64,000 nt of DNA. It comes from Caprimulgus europaeus (lineage: Eukaryota > Chordata > Aves > Caprimulgiformes > Caprimulgidae). The stretch covers positions 43,134,037-43,198,036 of the forward strand of contig OU015525.1 of assembly GCA_907165065.1 (NCBI GenBank). Reading direction: 5' to 3'. The position numbers were made by a program, and so were the translations under genes. Positions 36,970 to 49,425 of the stretch are shown here, in pieces (position 1 is the first letter of the stretch; each line of letters starts with the position of its first letter). The notes under the pieces are model-generated. The model was not told the origin of the DNA. It searched no databases and saw nothing but the letters and a program-made list of their open reading frames with translations.

Positions 36970-39334
36970 GTATACCCTGTACCTGTGTCTAGCAGTGTCC
37001 ATTCTGGTTTCGCCAAGGTTCTCAGTTTTTAATATAATGTTTATTTCTGTTTTATTCTGTCTTCCTGTGCTGGAGTCTCAATGGGACAAAAAAGGCTTTC
37101 TGGCAGAAGATGCCTGTGAATGAAGCAGTTGGCATAAAGCGCTTATGTGTTGAACAAAGGTAATTTTCCCCGTTTTAGAGCCAAATGTGTCACCTGTGAT
37201 GTGTCTGATTGCTCTGGAGTCCAGGCTTTACACTCTTTGGCAGAACATCTACAATGAAACTTGTTTTCATGAGCTAAGGCAACAGTGTTATATAGTGCCA
37301 TATGTGCCAGTGGGTAGAAAATAAACACTTCCCTAGGAGTTAGAGAGATAACAAAATGTTGCTCCAAATGCAGGAAAGTATGCCTGGTAGCGTCAATTGG
37401 GATAAATATTCTATTGGCATTTCAGAAGTTTCATAATTCTTTTCTGCTTTTCTGTTCTTTGTGTGGGTCACTGCATTGCTTATCAGCTACAGAAAGCTAA
37501 AAGTAGTTTATTACTTCTTGTGCTTCATTTAAAAATGATTCTGTAGCTGAAGCAGTTCTGGTTTCCATCTCTACCTTACTAATGGACTTGCTAACCTTAA
37601 GCATTCAAGAATTTAGATTTAAGTTATCTGGCTGTTTATGAGCACATTCTGGAGGAATTTACTGTTTTTCTAATTCTTCAGATTAGGATATGCCTGTATA
37701 AGGATATATCTGAGTTATATTTTTAGGTTTTAATTTACAATCAAAAATATTATAAGTATCACTAAAGAAAAAAAAAGTCATGTATTAATGTAGTCTTATA
37801 ATAGGGAATATAAGAAAAATATATGAATTATAATAAAAATGATTGACACCTTGATATTGCTTGGACAGATAAATTATATAGTAGCCACTATGAGCCTTAC
37901 AGCAGGCAGACTCCAAGGTAAGACTTTAACTGTGTGTATTGCATATTTAAATGAAGTCAGTGAAACATATCTCTTTCTGTGTATGTCTGGACCATAGCAG
38001 ATGCAACAGCTGCAAAAATGCTTCCTTTTAAATCAAAATTTATATTCATACTTTGCCAAAACCCTGGTCAAGCTTCTTCATTTTTACCTTTACTTGAAAA
38101 TAATCACAACAATACAAAGTAGTTAGAACATGAGCCTACAGTAAAGTATACCAGCCCCAGTAAAAAATAACTGAACTTGTATTCATTCTATTAATGGTAT
38201 ATTTCTCTCTCTTTTCTGCTGACATGTCCTTCAACTTCTATTTACTACCTTTGTTTGGGGCATTTTACTTTAGTGTCTGTTAATTTAGGAAAATAAATCT
38301 TAACAGAAAATTGAAATTTGTGTATGTGTTCTGAACTGGAATAAAACTAAAATATTTCAAAATTTTTTTGAGAAGACAAAACCTCTAAAGAGAACCCAAA
38401 ACAACAGATTCAGTACATTAAGACAAACAGTGTGTTTCAATTTCACTTGGGCAAAATTTTTTAATATTCACAGCCTCTGTAGTATCCTTGACTTATTTGG
38501 ATTTCAAAAAGCTCCTTAGTGTTTTTTAAAAATTAATTTTTTGGGGGACACAAAAAAATCTACTGAGACTGTCATTTATTGCTGCTGTCTGTGAGTTGTG
38601 TTTCTTCAAAAACTACTTTCTCCTGCTTGTTTCAGGTAATGAATCTAGATATTAAATTAGTTGTTACTTGAAAGATTAAGATGCTACTGAAACTTGGAAT
38701 AAATTTAGACAGCCACCATGGTGATAATACTTAGCAAATTCAGAGCAGATCAGGTATTCCTGTTACCTTCATGGATAATTCCCAAATTCACCTATTTAGG
38801 CAGAGAAAGCAGAAGCCTCTGCTCTAAAGCTACATTGATATGTGTTTGAATGAGTGCTTCCAGGAGCCCAGGAACACTTGTTTGTCAGCTTTCTGCATTG
38901 ACACGGAAGTGTTGAGACTGTAGGAAACGCTGGTGCTCTTTATCAGGACAACACAGGTGGATGGCCATTGTTAATAATTATAATTATCACGTTAGGCGAT
39001 CTGTTTTTTTCTTGGTCTCTCAGGAATAAATTGTTCTTTTGGGATCTGAAAGCAAACTAATGGCATGAACCCTGGGCTTTGGCCAGGCTAATGTACCTTT
39101 TGTGTATAGCTAGAGCTGTTGCAGCTATTCATCAGGTATTTGTTTTCTTTCCTTACTTAACTCTTCTTCCCAGAGCACTGCTCACCTCAAACTTTATATT
39201 GCTACTGCCTGCTTTATTCCTCAATTGTTTGTTTTCTGCCCTTCATTTCTGTTTCTTTCTGCCTCCTAAGGAAATGGCAACCTGGAAACAGTTGAGTGGT
39301 CAAGTGCATCTGAAATAAAGCAAACTGATGTGTA

Positions 39335-39510
39335 TGGCACACTTCAGTGGATGGAGCATTTCATTCTGCATCAGAAAAAGATCCTTTCTCTGCCACTCAT
39401 CTTTTTTGCAGTGCTGAACAAGCTGTTTAATCTTAATTTAGGCATCAGTGAGACAAGAACAATGCCAGGTTCCACCTTTTGAGTACTTTGAAATTCAGGT
39501 TTGTAAGGTA
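39335..39510 (+). repeat. MIR-type tRNA-derived SINE relic
   Basis: The sequence follows the layout of a MIR/CORE-type SINE from head to tail. The head is CAGTGGATGGAGCATTTCATTC (read in two parts, CAGTGGATGGAGCA and TTTCATTC), then CTTTCTCTGCCACTCATC, GCTGAACAAGCTGTTTAATC, TTAGGCATCAGTGAGACAAG and finally ACAATGCCAGG. These correspond to the MIR segments 'gtggttagagca', 'ctctgccact', 'gtgaccttgggcaagt', 'cctcagtttcc' and 'aatgcctgg'. Divergence is high but the order and spacing are right. Such copies predate birds. Confidence 0.5.
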
Positions 39511-40482
39511 CTTTTTGCTATAGGCATTCCTTTTACTAATTGTGGGAAGAAAACTAAGTAGATACGTTTATGTGTGGCTGGCATAAAATAGAATAGCTAA
39601 CAAGGTAATCTTTTTTTGTAACTGTTTGCCTGTGGAATGTGTTCTTGTCTTTGCTCTGTAATAGTTCAAGTTTGTAATATTTTCAGATCATCTCCCAAAG
39701 AACAGCTTAAAATATATGATAGCTGAGTGTGGAGGTCATGGAGAGTACAGAAACTGTGTCTCTCTCTGTGGGAGTGATGTGTTAGTCATGTCCTGTTTCC
39801 TCCTGTCAGAAGGGCAATCCCATGGGACCAGTGTGCTCTATAGGACAGAACAGTGCCAGCACTGGTGCATCTTCAAGCACGCACTAGTCCTGCTGGAGCT
39901 GCAGGTATCTTACCAACTGCAGGCAATGCCCCATCTCCCAGGCACTGGACAGAGTGATGCAGACACATTGAAATGACTCTATATGGAGTCAGTGAGGGGC
40001 TGGTTGGGCTTTTTAGGCCTTGCCTGGCTGAACACCGTTGGGTCAGCTCTGAGCTCATTTGTGCGGAGTCACTTGTGCTGTCTGTTCTAACCGCCCTGCT
40101 CAGAGAAATATAGTGAAACTCCAAAGTAATCTGCAGGCTGCCAGTATGTGTCCAGCAGGGCTTGTTCATCACAGCAGTTTTGGGATTGCAATAACTGCAC
40201 TGGCACAGTGCTCCACCTGATCTGATAAATCCAGCTGCACTGAAGCACCTGAGCCTGTTTTGCTTTTGCAACAAGGGCTGCATGCAATGAAGCTGCTATA
40301 TAACAGACTGTCATCTGCAGCTGCTTTAAGCTGCCACCATAGTAGTTGTGACACTGAGCAGGCCAACACAGCCTAAGCTGGGACTTTTTTGGTTTATATT
40401 TTATTGACCAGATGCTTGGCTTGGAAAAAAGAAAGCAAGATAAGGTTTGTACCAGAAGCTGTTCCTCTTCCTTTTCATTAGG

Positions 40483-40499
40483 AAAAAAAAAAAAAAAAA
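40483..40499. repeat. Poly-A tract, 17 bases
   Basis: An uninterrupted A run after CATTAGG. There is no upstream poly-adenylation signal at the expected distance. Confidence 0.75.
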
Positions 40500-40623
40500 G
40501 TCTCTCAAGAAAAATAAAATTTGCTAAGGCAAAAAATATTATGCTGATAAAGCAGAGTGTTTAAAAGAAAAAAGTATTCATTATCTTTGGAATCAGTGGA
40601 GATCAGCAAGAAAATTTTAATGG

Positions 40624-40653
40624 ACTACAAAACCTGTGACTACAAAACCTGTG
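40624..40653. repeat. Tandem duplication of a 15-base unit
   Basis: ACTACAAAACCTGTG occurs twice back to back and exactly. Two perfect copies suggest a recent replication-slippage event. Confidence 0.9.
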
Positions 40654-43600
40654 AGTTTTTTTGAGTTCATTATTATATTGTCTTGTAGAGATCATAATTG
40701 CCAAAAAGAGTAATGAGCAGGCCTCAAATACATTAACACTGGTAGAAATTTTTGCACTGAATATTTTAGATTCTGAGTGAGAAATAACTTGGATATGTTG
40801 ACTTGTAACATTATACAACAATACTTCTCATAAAACACTTCAAAAGCAGGGATAGAAAGTTGAAGTTTGAAGAGTCAAAGAAAGAGAAACAAAGCAAGTC
40901 TCAGGTAGTTGTTAATTTGTGAGATAGCACTTTCTTCCTTGTAGACTCACCATGAAAAGAAAGTGAAAAAACTAAACTCAAAGTTACAGCGCCACAGTGC
41001 AATTTTGTATTATGATTCATATATATTGTTATGAAGGTACTGGAATAAAATAAAGGAACTTAATGTTCTCATTGGAATTCCCTTGGTAGTTGAACAGACA
41101 AACTGTTGTCTTAGTAAAGGATGGTATCAGAAAAGAAATGCAATAAAGCATCAGATCTTTTTCAACTGAGCCATCCTTTTACCTTGCAGATAGTCACAAA
41201 AAAGAGTAAGGTCATACATTAGGAATGTGTTTTTAGTCCCTTTGGCCTAAAGGAGATATTGGCAGATACAAAATCTAGAAAAGTTTTTCAATTCTTTTTG
41301 TTCTGTCTCTTAATAGCTATTAGGAGGCATTCAATTTATAAAGGAGTTTTTCCTTCTTGTATGATACTACTGGCATGGGACTTCAGTGCTCTGGCACAAT
41401 TAATTTTACAGATTTGCAAGAACAAGGGATTTAAAACTTTATTAGCAAGTCTTGCTCTTGTCTGAGCAAAAGCAGTAACTGTTTTTTCGTCTTGGTGATA
41501 GCTATGCTCAGAGCAGTGAGAGGGCTTAGGAAAAATGTATACCTAAAGCTGCTCAATGGTGCAGAATGAGGTGTCTCTGGCCATCTGCACACCATCAGGT
41601 CGTCGTGTATGTATTTCATTAAATATGTTCAAACATATCAGTTGTCATTTATCTATGTAAACCTTTAAGTCAGTTATGCAAATTTATAATTAATGGTCCA
41701 GGTACTTTCAAAAATTTAAGTACATGCAAAAGGTTAAAAAAAAGGTTTTGTTTTAATGTATGCAAAATATCTTTTTGGGAGACTTTGGTTTAGCAATTCA
41801 CTTCCCTAGTATGTCACCACTACCTAAGCTTACAAAGCTGTATTTATTTTGATGATTCTGTGCTTCTTCGATTGCAGAGAAGCACCAAACTGCTCTTTTT
41901 TTTTAAGCAAAAATAATGAATAATCTCCTTTAGAAAATCTGTAGAACAATTTTCAAATTTCTTAGAGAAGCAGATAAATGCAAGTCCATAGGATGCTGTG
42001 TAAATGGACACAAAAAGCAAGGTCCTTGAAGAACTACTCCTAGTATGCAGAAAGAGTAGAAAAGAGCTGCAAATACTGATCAATAGGAGGATGAGTTCCA
42101 TAAAGTTCCTAAAGCAAAAATAAACACATCTGGAAAAAAATCCTTTCACCATATTATGTAAAGAGAGCTGGTAAGTTCCATTACAAGGGAAAGTGATTTG
42201 GGTATAAGGGAGAGGGACGTGGAAACATTAGAGTTGTTCCTCTCATCAGGAATGCTTAATGTTTCATATTGGATGTTACCCTAAAAATTGTTTAAAAATC
42301 CATAGAATGAGGTTAACATTACAAGTAATCTAAGCAACTATAAATTTTTGCTTTTTAATATAGGAAATCCTACAGCTGCTGAAAGTCCCTGGCCTCCATC
42401 AGTATTTACTTTCCATTGGTTTTGTCATTATCACCAAGAATCACAACTTTTCTGGAAGGACTTACAGCTTAGACTGCCTCTATCTTAGAACCCACTTTAG
42501 CCCCTTTAAGAGTTTAAAGGATCAGGCTAGGAACTTAGTATTCATTTGCTATTCAATATACAACAAACAAAAGCATTAATATTGACTGCTTTGTATATGT
42601 GTTGTAGTATGTGTTAGGATTCTCTTTTTCTTAAGTTTGCTTCAATAATTAGGCCAAGAAAACAGAAATTAATTGTGTCTGTCTAATTTCCTAACAGAAG
42701 AGAAAGTAATTCTGAATTTTTGTTATCTTATTTAATGCTGATATCAATTATATCCTGGGCTAGGTGGAGCTAGTGGCTGGAAGAAACAGCTCTATCTTTC
42801 CTGTTTGTAGTTTCAGATGGCTTCTCAGTGCAGCAGTAGCTCTTACTCCACCCTTTTGAGAGCTGGGATGTGCAGTGATGCACCTGATATTTAAGAGCAG
42901 CCTACCTTGGGGATGCTCATGCAATTCAGGTAGCAGCATCAGGAACTTTTCCCGTGGGAAAGTGGAGAGCTGCTGAACAGGATATAGCAACAATAGAGCT
43001 TTGTGGAGCTCACTTGAGACACTATGTGGCCTATGTATACCACAAGATGGATGTGATGAGCAGTGACCCAAAACCATCTTTCTTCCTTCTTGCCTTAGGG
43101 GAAAAAATAAAAACAAAATCCACTTGACATGCCTGTTAGGTCAATTTTATTTGACAGGAATTCAGCCTGTAGCATGTGAGCTAAAGCATGGGCTAAAGCA
43201 TTTGAAAAAAACACAGTTCAATAAACTTTGAACAGTCTCTGGAGATCAAAACTTACAAAGTGGATTAAATATAAGAGGAGCAACATAAAATGCAGCCCAA
43301 AGAAGAGAAAAAGATCCTCTGTTTTCCACAAGCTTCATTGTGATATCTTCAATAATATATTAATATGAAGCAGCAGTAGTGCTTCTAGGATCCCAAGATG
43401 CAGCTGTCAAGTAACATCTGCCAAAAAGGGACTTGCTTCATTACCTTCAAACCCCTCCATTGCTCATTAGGTCTCACCAGATGGGGATTCAGTACTTTAA
43501 AGTTAGTCATCCTGTATGAAGTAGTTTGTTCACGACACTAATGAACAATTATCTACCCGTACAGTTGGGACTTTTATGCTATTTCAACTGAGTGTCAGTA

Positions 43601-44311
43601 CAGGGCACAACTTTAGCATTTGATGGCAAGAAATGAAATGCAAAAGGTCAGTTTGGCTAACTACATGAATGAGATTGAAAGTTTTCTGTAATAATCTATT
43701 GTTAATTTCCCTATAACAGAATCTACTGTTATAACCCCTCATAAGGTTTTGCTACAGGTTTTTATTTATTTTACTTTTCTAAGTACTGAAAAATACTAAT
43801 TATAAATTCAAAAATATTGTTCCAATCCATCCAGTTGAAAATAAACTGCTGTTTGTAATAACTGTTGTTTTTATGTTGACTGATAAATGTTTAATGGTTT
43901 GTTAGAAAACTAATTGTCAGTTTAATCAGGAGAGTGACAATAATAACTCACTTAAATATTTGCATTGTCACATGCAAAGGCAGCTGTAAACATGATTTGT
44001 TGTCAATCTTGTGTGTCTATGGATATGAATATACAGCAGTCCCCTTGGAAAAAAATTCCCAATCTCTATCGAAATGTTTATTTTCTGTTTTCTGTGGAAA
44101 TCCTTCACAATCCTTGTTATAAACAAAATAAACCAAAATATTGTCCCCTGGGTCATGTGAATCATCCATTTGTGAGGTATATAGTGTTGATGACTCTAGG
44201 TAGCACCAGGATTTAGAAGTTATTAAAACCCTTGAAAGGTAATTGAAACCACCTTTTTTTTTTTCTCCACACTTTTCAATTAACTCAAACCACATAGGCA
44301 AATATGGGAAA

Positions 44312-44374
44312 GATATGTATCTATACACACATACATGTACATATATACACATACACATATATTTATATACACAT
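44312..44374. repeat. Imperfect AC/AT dinucleotide repeat
   Basis: Interrupted TACACACATACATGTACATA and ATATACACATACACATATAT type sequence runs for about 60 bases. This is a degenerate microsatellite that can form alternating purine-pyrimidine DNA. Confidence 0.75.
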
Positions 44375-47153
44375 GATAGAAATTCACAGTGGAAATTAGA
44401 AAAAAAAAGTTGAAATAATTTCCTCTAAAACTAATAATATTAATATTTCATGACCAGCTACTGTGTTGCTGACTTTGCTGAATTCTCAGTGAACTATGTT
44501 TTCATTGACTTCAATAGGAAAATGTTGAAGTTCAAGAAGACTTCAGAAGATAACCCTGAGGTATATATATATAGTTCTTAGTATATAAATTAAAAATACA
44601 AAGGATTGTTTGTTGTGTACATTGACTGAGACAGTTTTATCTCTTTTGCAACTGAGGTAAAAAGCAGTATCAGCAGAAAAAAATCAGTGTTAATCAATAG
44701 CACAGAAAAAACATGCTGTAGTGGAATGGAAAGTAGACAGTGCAAGTTGGCAGATGGCAAGTTTTGCCTTATCTTGGAGTGGAGAAGAGACCCATGTTTG
44801 ACAACTCCTAGTGGAAAACAGTAGTTATTTGCTGAAAATTCCCTCCCTCCTCTTTTCATAAATTATACAAGAACTGCATATAATTGCCTTGTACAGTTGA
44901 CGTGTGGGCTAAATGACGAGCCTTTATGCTTTGTGTTAGCAAAGTGCAAAGAATGTATCTTTCAATGCTCCTTAGTGTATTGCTCTCAACAGATTATATA
45001 CCTTGTAGTGTTTCCAAACTGATGGAGTGACAACTTTTCTGCCTTAATGGTGAAATCTAGTGAATCGAGGCTCTGCAGATTAGACATACTGCCTCAAGAG
45101 GATAGAAGGATTTAATTTCACTTTATAGATATGTCATTTTAAGGGTGACAGTACAAGCCATAAACTCACTTTCACAAGCATCAAGAAGAGGACATGTTTT
45201 TCCAAGCAAGTAGTGTAAGGTATTGGCAAGGTCTGTCATTGTTTTCTTCTGCACTAGTATGCTTTATTGTTCCATATGCTGAAGGATTGGATGTTGCTAG
45301 ACCTGACTGCAAGACAAAGGTCAAATATATGGGCTAAATTCAACATTTCTTCAGGTGAGTGAAATGATGTGAATTTCAGTGGATTCTTGTGGTTTCTGCT
45401 GCAGAATGAGTGTGCATTCCATCACTTTTTCCTAAAAAAAGGTTATGCCTGTAATGATGGTAGAATATTTTTAGTCTATGTGCTCCCTCTCTTCAGAAAT
45501 TATTTAAAATATATATAATGTATTTGTGCACATTTGAAAACTGACCCTCATGAACAGCAGAGATATCTTGTGCATACTTGCACAAAAGTGGAACATCAAT
45601 ACTTTTGTGCTCAATTTACTTTTGTCGAATAACCTTACCTAAAATTCATTACTTATTTGGTAGCTCTCAGCTGACATTTTCTTCAAATTAGATAAAAAAT
45701 TGCTGAGCACTGCGAGTTTAAAACATGGTCTTCTCTGGCAAAAGTGGAGAAGAAAAGCTGTTCTTATTGCCCATTTGCATACCAAAATAAGTTATAGCAG
45801 TAGTTTTAAATGTAGTTAAATATTTTTAATCAATATTAATTATGAAAAAAAAAAATTATTAAAATGCAGGCAGTGAGCGCTGGCAGTTTAACTAGCAAAT
45901 TTTGACACTTGCCTTTTTTTCCCCTCACATGGCTATAATGTTTCATGAATAATTTACTGTGACAAAACACTGGCCCTACTTATTGTCTATAAATACCAGC
46001 CCATTAGAAATGTGTCTGAGGTGTAGCCTTTTAATGGCTTCATAATGTTCTTGGACCTGGAATTAATGGAATAGCAAAAAACATTTTGGTTGCAAAAGCA
46101 GTGAAGTGGAAGTGTTCCTCCATAAAATCAGTTTATTGTAGATGTACAGACAATTCATGACAAGCACAGTGATTTGTATCTACTTACAGACAAATATGAA
46201 TTCTTCTCATCTCAGTCATATGAATATTTTTGAAGTGTTAGGCTTATCGCATGATGAGCAGGATTTGGCTGTGTACACTCACTGCATAAAGAAGAGTAAA
46301 GGTTGTCACTGTAGTGAGCCTCTTTGTGAAACTGTCAGTAGTGCCAGTAGGAATGTGAGTTAGACAGATTTGTATAAATACAGATGGTTCCCTTCTCAAA
46401 CACAGAGTATGGAAAACAACACCTACAGCATATGAGTAGGAGGTAGATAAGTATGCAGTACTTGAAAAAAAATCCATTGTTTATAAAAAGAACTCAGTGT
46501 CCTATACTGGCTTTGTGCTGTGTCTTAATTATAGAGCTGCAAAGTTAAGAAGAACTGTAAAATGAGCACAGTGAAAAGTCAAATGTGCTAAAGAGATCAC
46601 TCCAGATGAAGGAGCAGTTAAAAGGAAGAAAGAGTGGGCTTACTTGCCTTTTAAAAAACTATTATAACCAAAATAAAAGAAAAATAAAGAACAACTTCCA
46701 TTTCTCTCCAGCAGAAATCCCATCAGAAAATTATTCACATACTCTCTGTATCTCTCTGTGTAATACAAGCCTTGGACTGGTCAAAAGTGGCTAACCAAGG
46801 CCAGACACCTAGGCCGTGATTCTCAATGAATTCTTAATTAGAATAGGAAATCTGTATACTTAATCTGATTGCTGGTTATGTAAACTAGTCCTGTATAATA
46901 AGACACACTCCTATTAAATACAGAAAAAAAGGAAAATCTATATGGAAAGGAATTTAAAAGGATAAACAGCAGGGCAAATAATAAATGGCAAAATTTTTTT
47001 TGTGATTTCATATCTATTTACTTTTAATGATTGTACCTCTTTGACCTGGAAACCTGTCCAAGTCTCTGTGCAATGTTTGACTTCAGTGCTTTGAAAACCA
47101 CATTATCTGATCTAGATCATCTTGAATAGAAGTTCATCTAATGTTTTGTTTAC

Positions 47154-47655
47154 ATAGAATCACAGAATAGCTGAGGTTGGAAGGGACCTCTGGAGGTCAT
47201 CTGGCCAGTGCTCCCTGATCAAGCAGGGTTGCCTAAAGCCACTTGCCCAGGACTCTTTCCAGATGGCTTTTGAATATCTCCACGGATGGAGACTCCACAA
47301 TCTCTCTGGGCAACCTGTGCCAGTGCCTGGTCACCTTCAGAGTCAGAGAGTATTTCCTGATGTTCAGAGGGAACCTCCTGTGTTTCAGTTTTGCCCATTG
47401 CCTCTGGTCCTGTCATTGTGAACCACTGAAAATAGTCTGTCTCTGTCTTCTTTGCAGCTGAATATCTCCAGGTATTTATATAAGTAGATAGGATTTCCTC
47501 TGAGCCTTCTTTTTTCTAGCAGTATCAGTTCTCTCAGCCTTTCTTGACAGGAGAGGTGCTCCAGTCTCTTAATTATCATAGTGGTCCTTTGCTGGACTCT
47601 CTCCTGTAGCTCCATAACTCTCTTGTATTGGAGAGCCCAGAACTGGACAGAAAAA
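47154..47655 (-). mobile_element. CR1 LINE, inverted 3' portion (about 500 bases)
   Basis: It begins on the plus strand with TAGAATCACAGAATAGCTGA and GGTTGGAAGGGACCTCTGGA, the inverted CR1 3' terminus. It continues through GATGGAGACTCCACAATCTC, CTGTGCCAGTGCCTGGTCAC, GACAGGAGAGGTGCTCCAGT and GAGCCCAGAACTGGACAG. Similarity ends near 47,655. On the minus strand a 157-codon frame (47,385-47,858) crosses the reverse-transcriptase C-terminal remnant, with the peptide RLEHLSCQERLRELILLEKR. The conserved segment before it is degraded. The frame's start lies outside the element, so it is not an intact gene. This copy belongs to a different CR1 subgroup from the one at 48.6 kb, as judged by the GAGACTCCACAA motif. 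Confidence 0.93.
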
Positions 47656-48578
47656 TATTTTTGTATAACAATAATTTTAAATAATTCTACATTTATCACA
47701 TCCTTCCTCAAACTTGTCTTCACACTAAGCAATACTAATTTTCCCAGTATTTTCTTATGGGTCATAATTTTTGTGTGTTGGTTTTTTGGTTTTTGTTTTG
47801 TTTTTTTTTTTTTCCTCTTGGCTTTCTCTTTTGACCCACACCTTTCTTGAAGCTTCATTGTAATCAGTTTAAGCTATAGTTGTTGCAGAGTGGAGAATTA
47901 ACGTCTGTCTTGCATAAAACATTTCAATTTAGATATCTCAGTGTGATATCTATCTATCTATTTATTTATTTATAACAACAATATGGTGCCTTGATTCATT
48001 TCCAATTTCTGATCAAACCCTCTGGATTTATGTTAAAAGTAACAGCTGTTTGGTTTTGATTTTGTACTTAAACAGGTGATTATTTCTAAAAAATTTAGTA
48101 TTCTACACTTCAGTTGCAGGTCCAAAAGTTGAGCAACTTCTTGTCAAAATCATTAAACCACTTGATATATCTCCCTACACAGCCATTGACAATTTGCTAA
48201 AATTGTTGTTGGAAATTCTGTTTTCACATCCACTTCATACTAATTTTGCTTAGTCCTATGCTTGCCTTATCAAGCTTTGTACCATTTCAGAAGTTTTTCC
48301 TCCTTGTGTCCCTCAGCTGTACATTACAGATGAGCACCGATTCACAAAGGAGATGATTACTACCTTCTGAGCTGGTGAAACTACACAGCTGCTGAATAAG
48401 CCTTTAGAAGGGCTGTTATTTACAAGCCTCCTGCTTTTAGACCATCTGTGAGGCTTTGAAAAAGTTCTCCTTTTTCTGTTCAGTGGAATTTAAAGAACTT
48501 GTGACACATAAATATGTCTGATGTTGCAGTGAAATAGTTTAGTGGATTGAATAAATCAGAGCCCAAACAAGATAAGGA
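47656..48578. other. Unassigned DNA between two CR1 copies
   Basis: It holds a T-rich stretch near 47,780-47,815 and an ATCT/ATTT microsatellite at 47,946-47,972. No gene is visible. The part at 48,270-48,480 is more balanced in composition and could be conserved non-coding DNA, which cannot be tested here. Confidence 0.55.
47946..47972. repeat. Compound (ATCT)n(ATTT)n microsatellite
   Basis: ATCT units pass into ATTT units over 27 bases, a typical tetranucleotide repeat in which one unit mutated into another. Confidence 0.85.
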
Positions 48579-49425
48579 TGACACGTTGGAGGGACGGGAT
48601 GCCAACCAGAGGGTCCTTGACAGGCTTGAGAAATGGGCCTGTGCTAACCTTGTGAAGTTCAACAAAGCCAAATGCAAGGTCCTGCACCTGGGTTGGGGCA
48701 ATCCCAAACATAAATGCAGCCTGGACAATGAAGGGATTGAGACCAGCTTTGAAGAGAAGGACTTGGGAGTGGTGGTGAATGAGAAGCTCAACATGAGCCG
48801 GCAATGTGCACTTGTGGCCCAGAAGGCCAACTGTATCCTGGGCTGCATCAAGAGAAACATGGCCAGCAGGTCGAGGGAGGTGATTCTCCCTCTCTACTCC
48901 ACTCTCGTAAGGCCCCACCTGGAGTACTGTGTCCAGTTCTGGGGCCCCCAACACAAGACAGAGCTGTTAGAACAAGTCCAGAGGAGGCCACAGGATGATC
49001 CAAGGGCTGGAGCACCTCTCCTATGAGGACAGGCTGAGAGAGTTGGGGCTGTTCAGCCTGGAGAAGAGAAGGCTCCGGGGAGACCTTATAGTGGCCTTCC
49101 AGTACCTGAAGGTGCCTACAAGAAAGCTGGGGAGGGACTTTTTACAAGCGCAGTTAATGACAGGACAAGGGGGAATGGCTTTAAGCTGAGAAGTGGTAGG
49201 TTCAGATGAGATATTAGGAAGAAATTTCCTGTGAGGATGGTGAGACACTGGAACAGGTTGCCCAGAGAAGTTGTGGATGCCCCCTCCCTGGAAGTGTTCA
49301 AGGCCAGGCTGGATGAGGCTTTGATCAACCTGGTCTAGTGGAAGGTGTCCCTGCTCATGGCAGGTGGGTTGGCACTAGATGATCTTTAAGGCCCATTCCA
49401 AGCCCAACCATTCTATGATTCTATG
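48579..49425 (+). mobile_element. CR1 LINE, well-preserved 3' end with frameshifted RT remnant
   Basis: This is the best-preserved mobile element in the window. It carries the C-terminal end of ORF2 (reverse transcriptase) and the complete 3' untranslated region, ending in two ATTCTATG octamers at 49,410-49,425. The coding part, open from before 48,579 to about 48,985, contains [38 protein letters not shown] and [19 protein letters not shown], all characteristic of CR1 polymerase. Frame is lost around 48,981-48,995. The next conserved stretch, [20 protein letters not shown], is read one frame over, starting near 48,995 and ending at a stop by 49,189. The element is truncated at the 5' end, lacking the endonuclease and most of the polymerase, so it cannot move. 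Few differences from the remembered family pattern suggest a relatively young insertion. No clear target-site duplication was seen. Confidence 0.95.

Larger units (their letters stand above)
29816..39334. other. Unassigned gene-free DNA with one tiny CR1 end
   Basis: Nine and a half kilobases with no recognisable gene. Contents called separately are a CR1 end at 30,326-30,370, a TTTA repeat at 32,230-32,254, an A/C-rich tract at 35,786-35,826 and a splice-bordered open frame at 36,790-36,969. A C-rich stretch CCCCACCCCCCACCCCC lies near 33,060-33,077. Open frames up to 129 codons (35,407-35,796, minus strand) have no recognisable domain. Confidence 0.6.
39511..47153. other. Unassigned gene-free DNA
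   Basis: No gene was recognised. The segment 39,720-40,400 is richer in G and C than its surroundings and keeps three overlapping minus-strand frames open (136, 75 and 66 codons). Its peptides are not recognisable, and an unidentified repeat such as an LTR would explain it equally well. Also present are a 17-base poly-A (40,483-40,499), a 15-base tandem duplication (40,624-40,653), an AC/AT compound repeat (44,312-44,374), and short relics of a TTGACTTCAAT-containing ancient repeat near 44,500. The 118-codon frame at 42,760-43,116 (minus strand) has no support. Confidence 0.6.

Noticed and set aside
48547..49189. Two adjacent plus-strand open frames (159 and 64 codons) that look like real protein
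   Set aside because: They are the frameshifted polymerase remnant of a truncated CR1 element and are described as part of that element, not as a gene.
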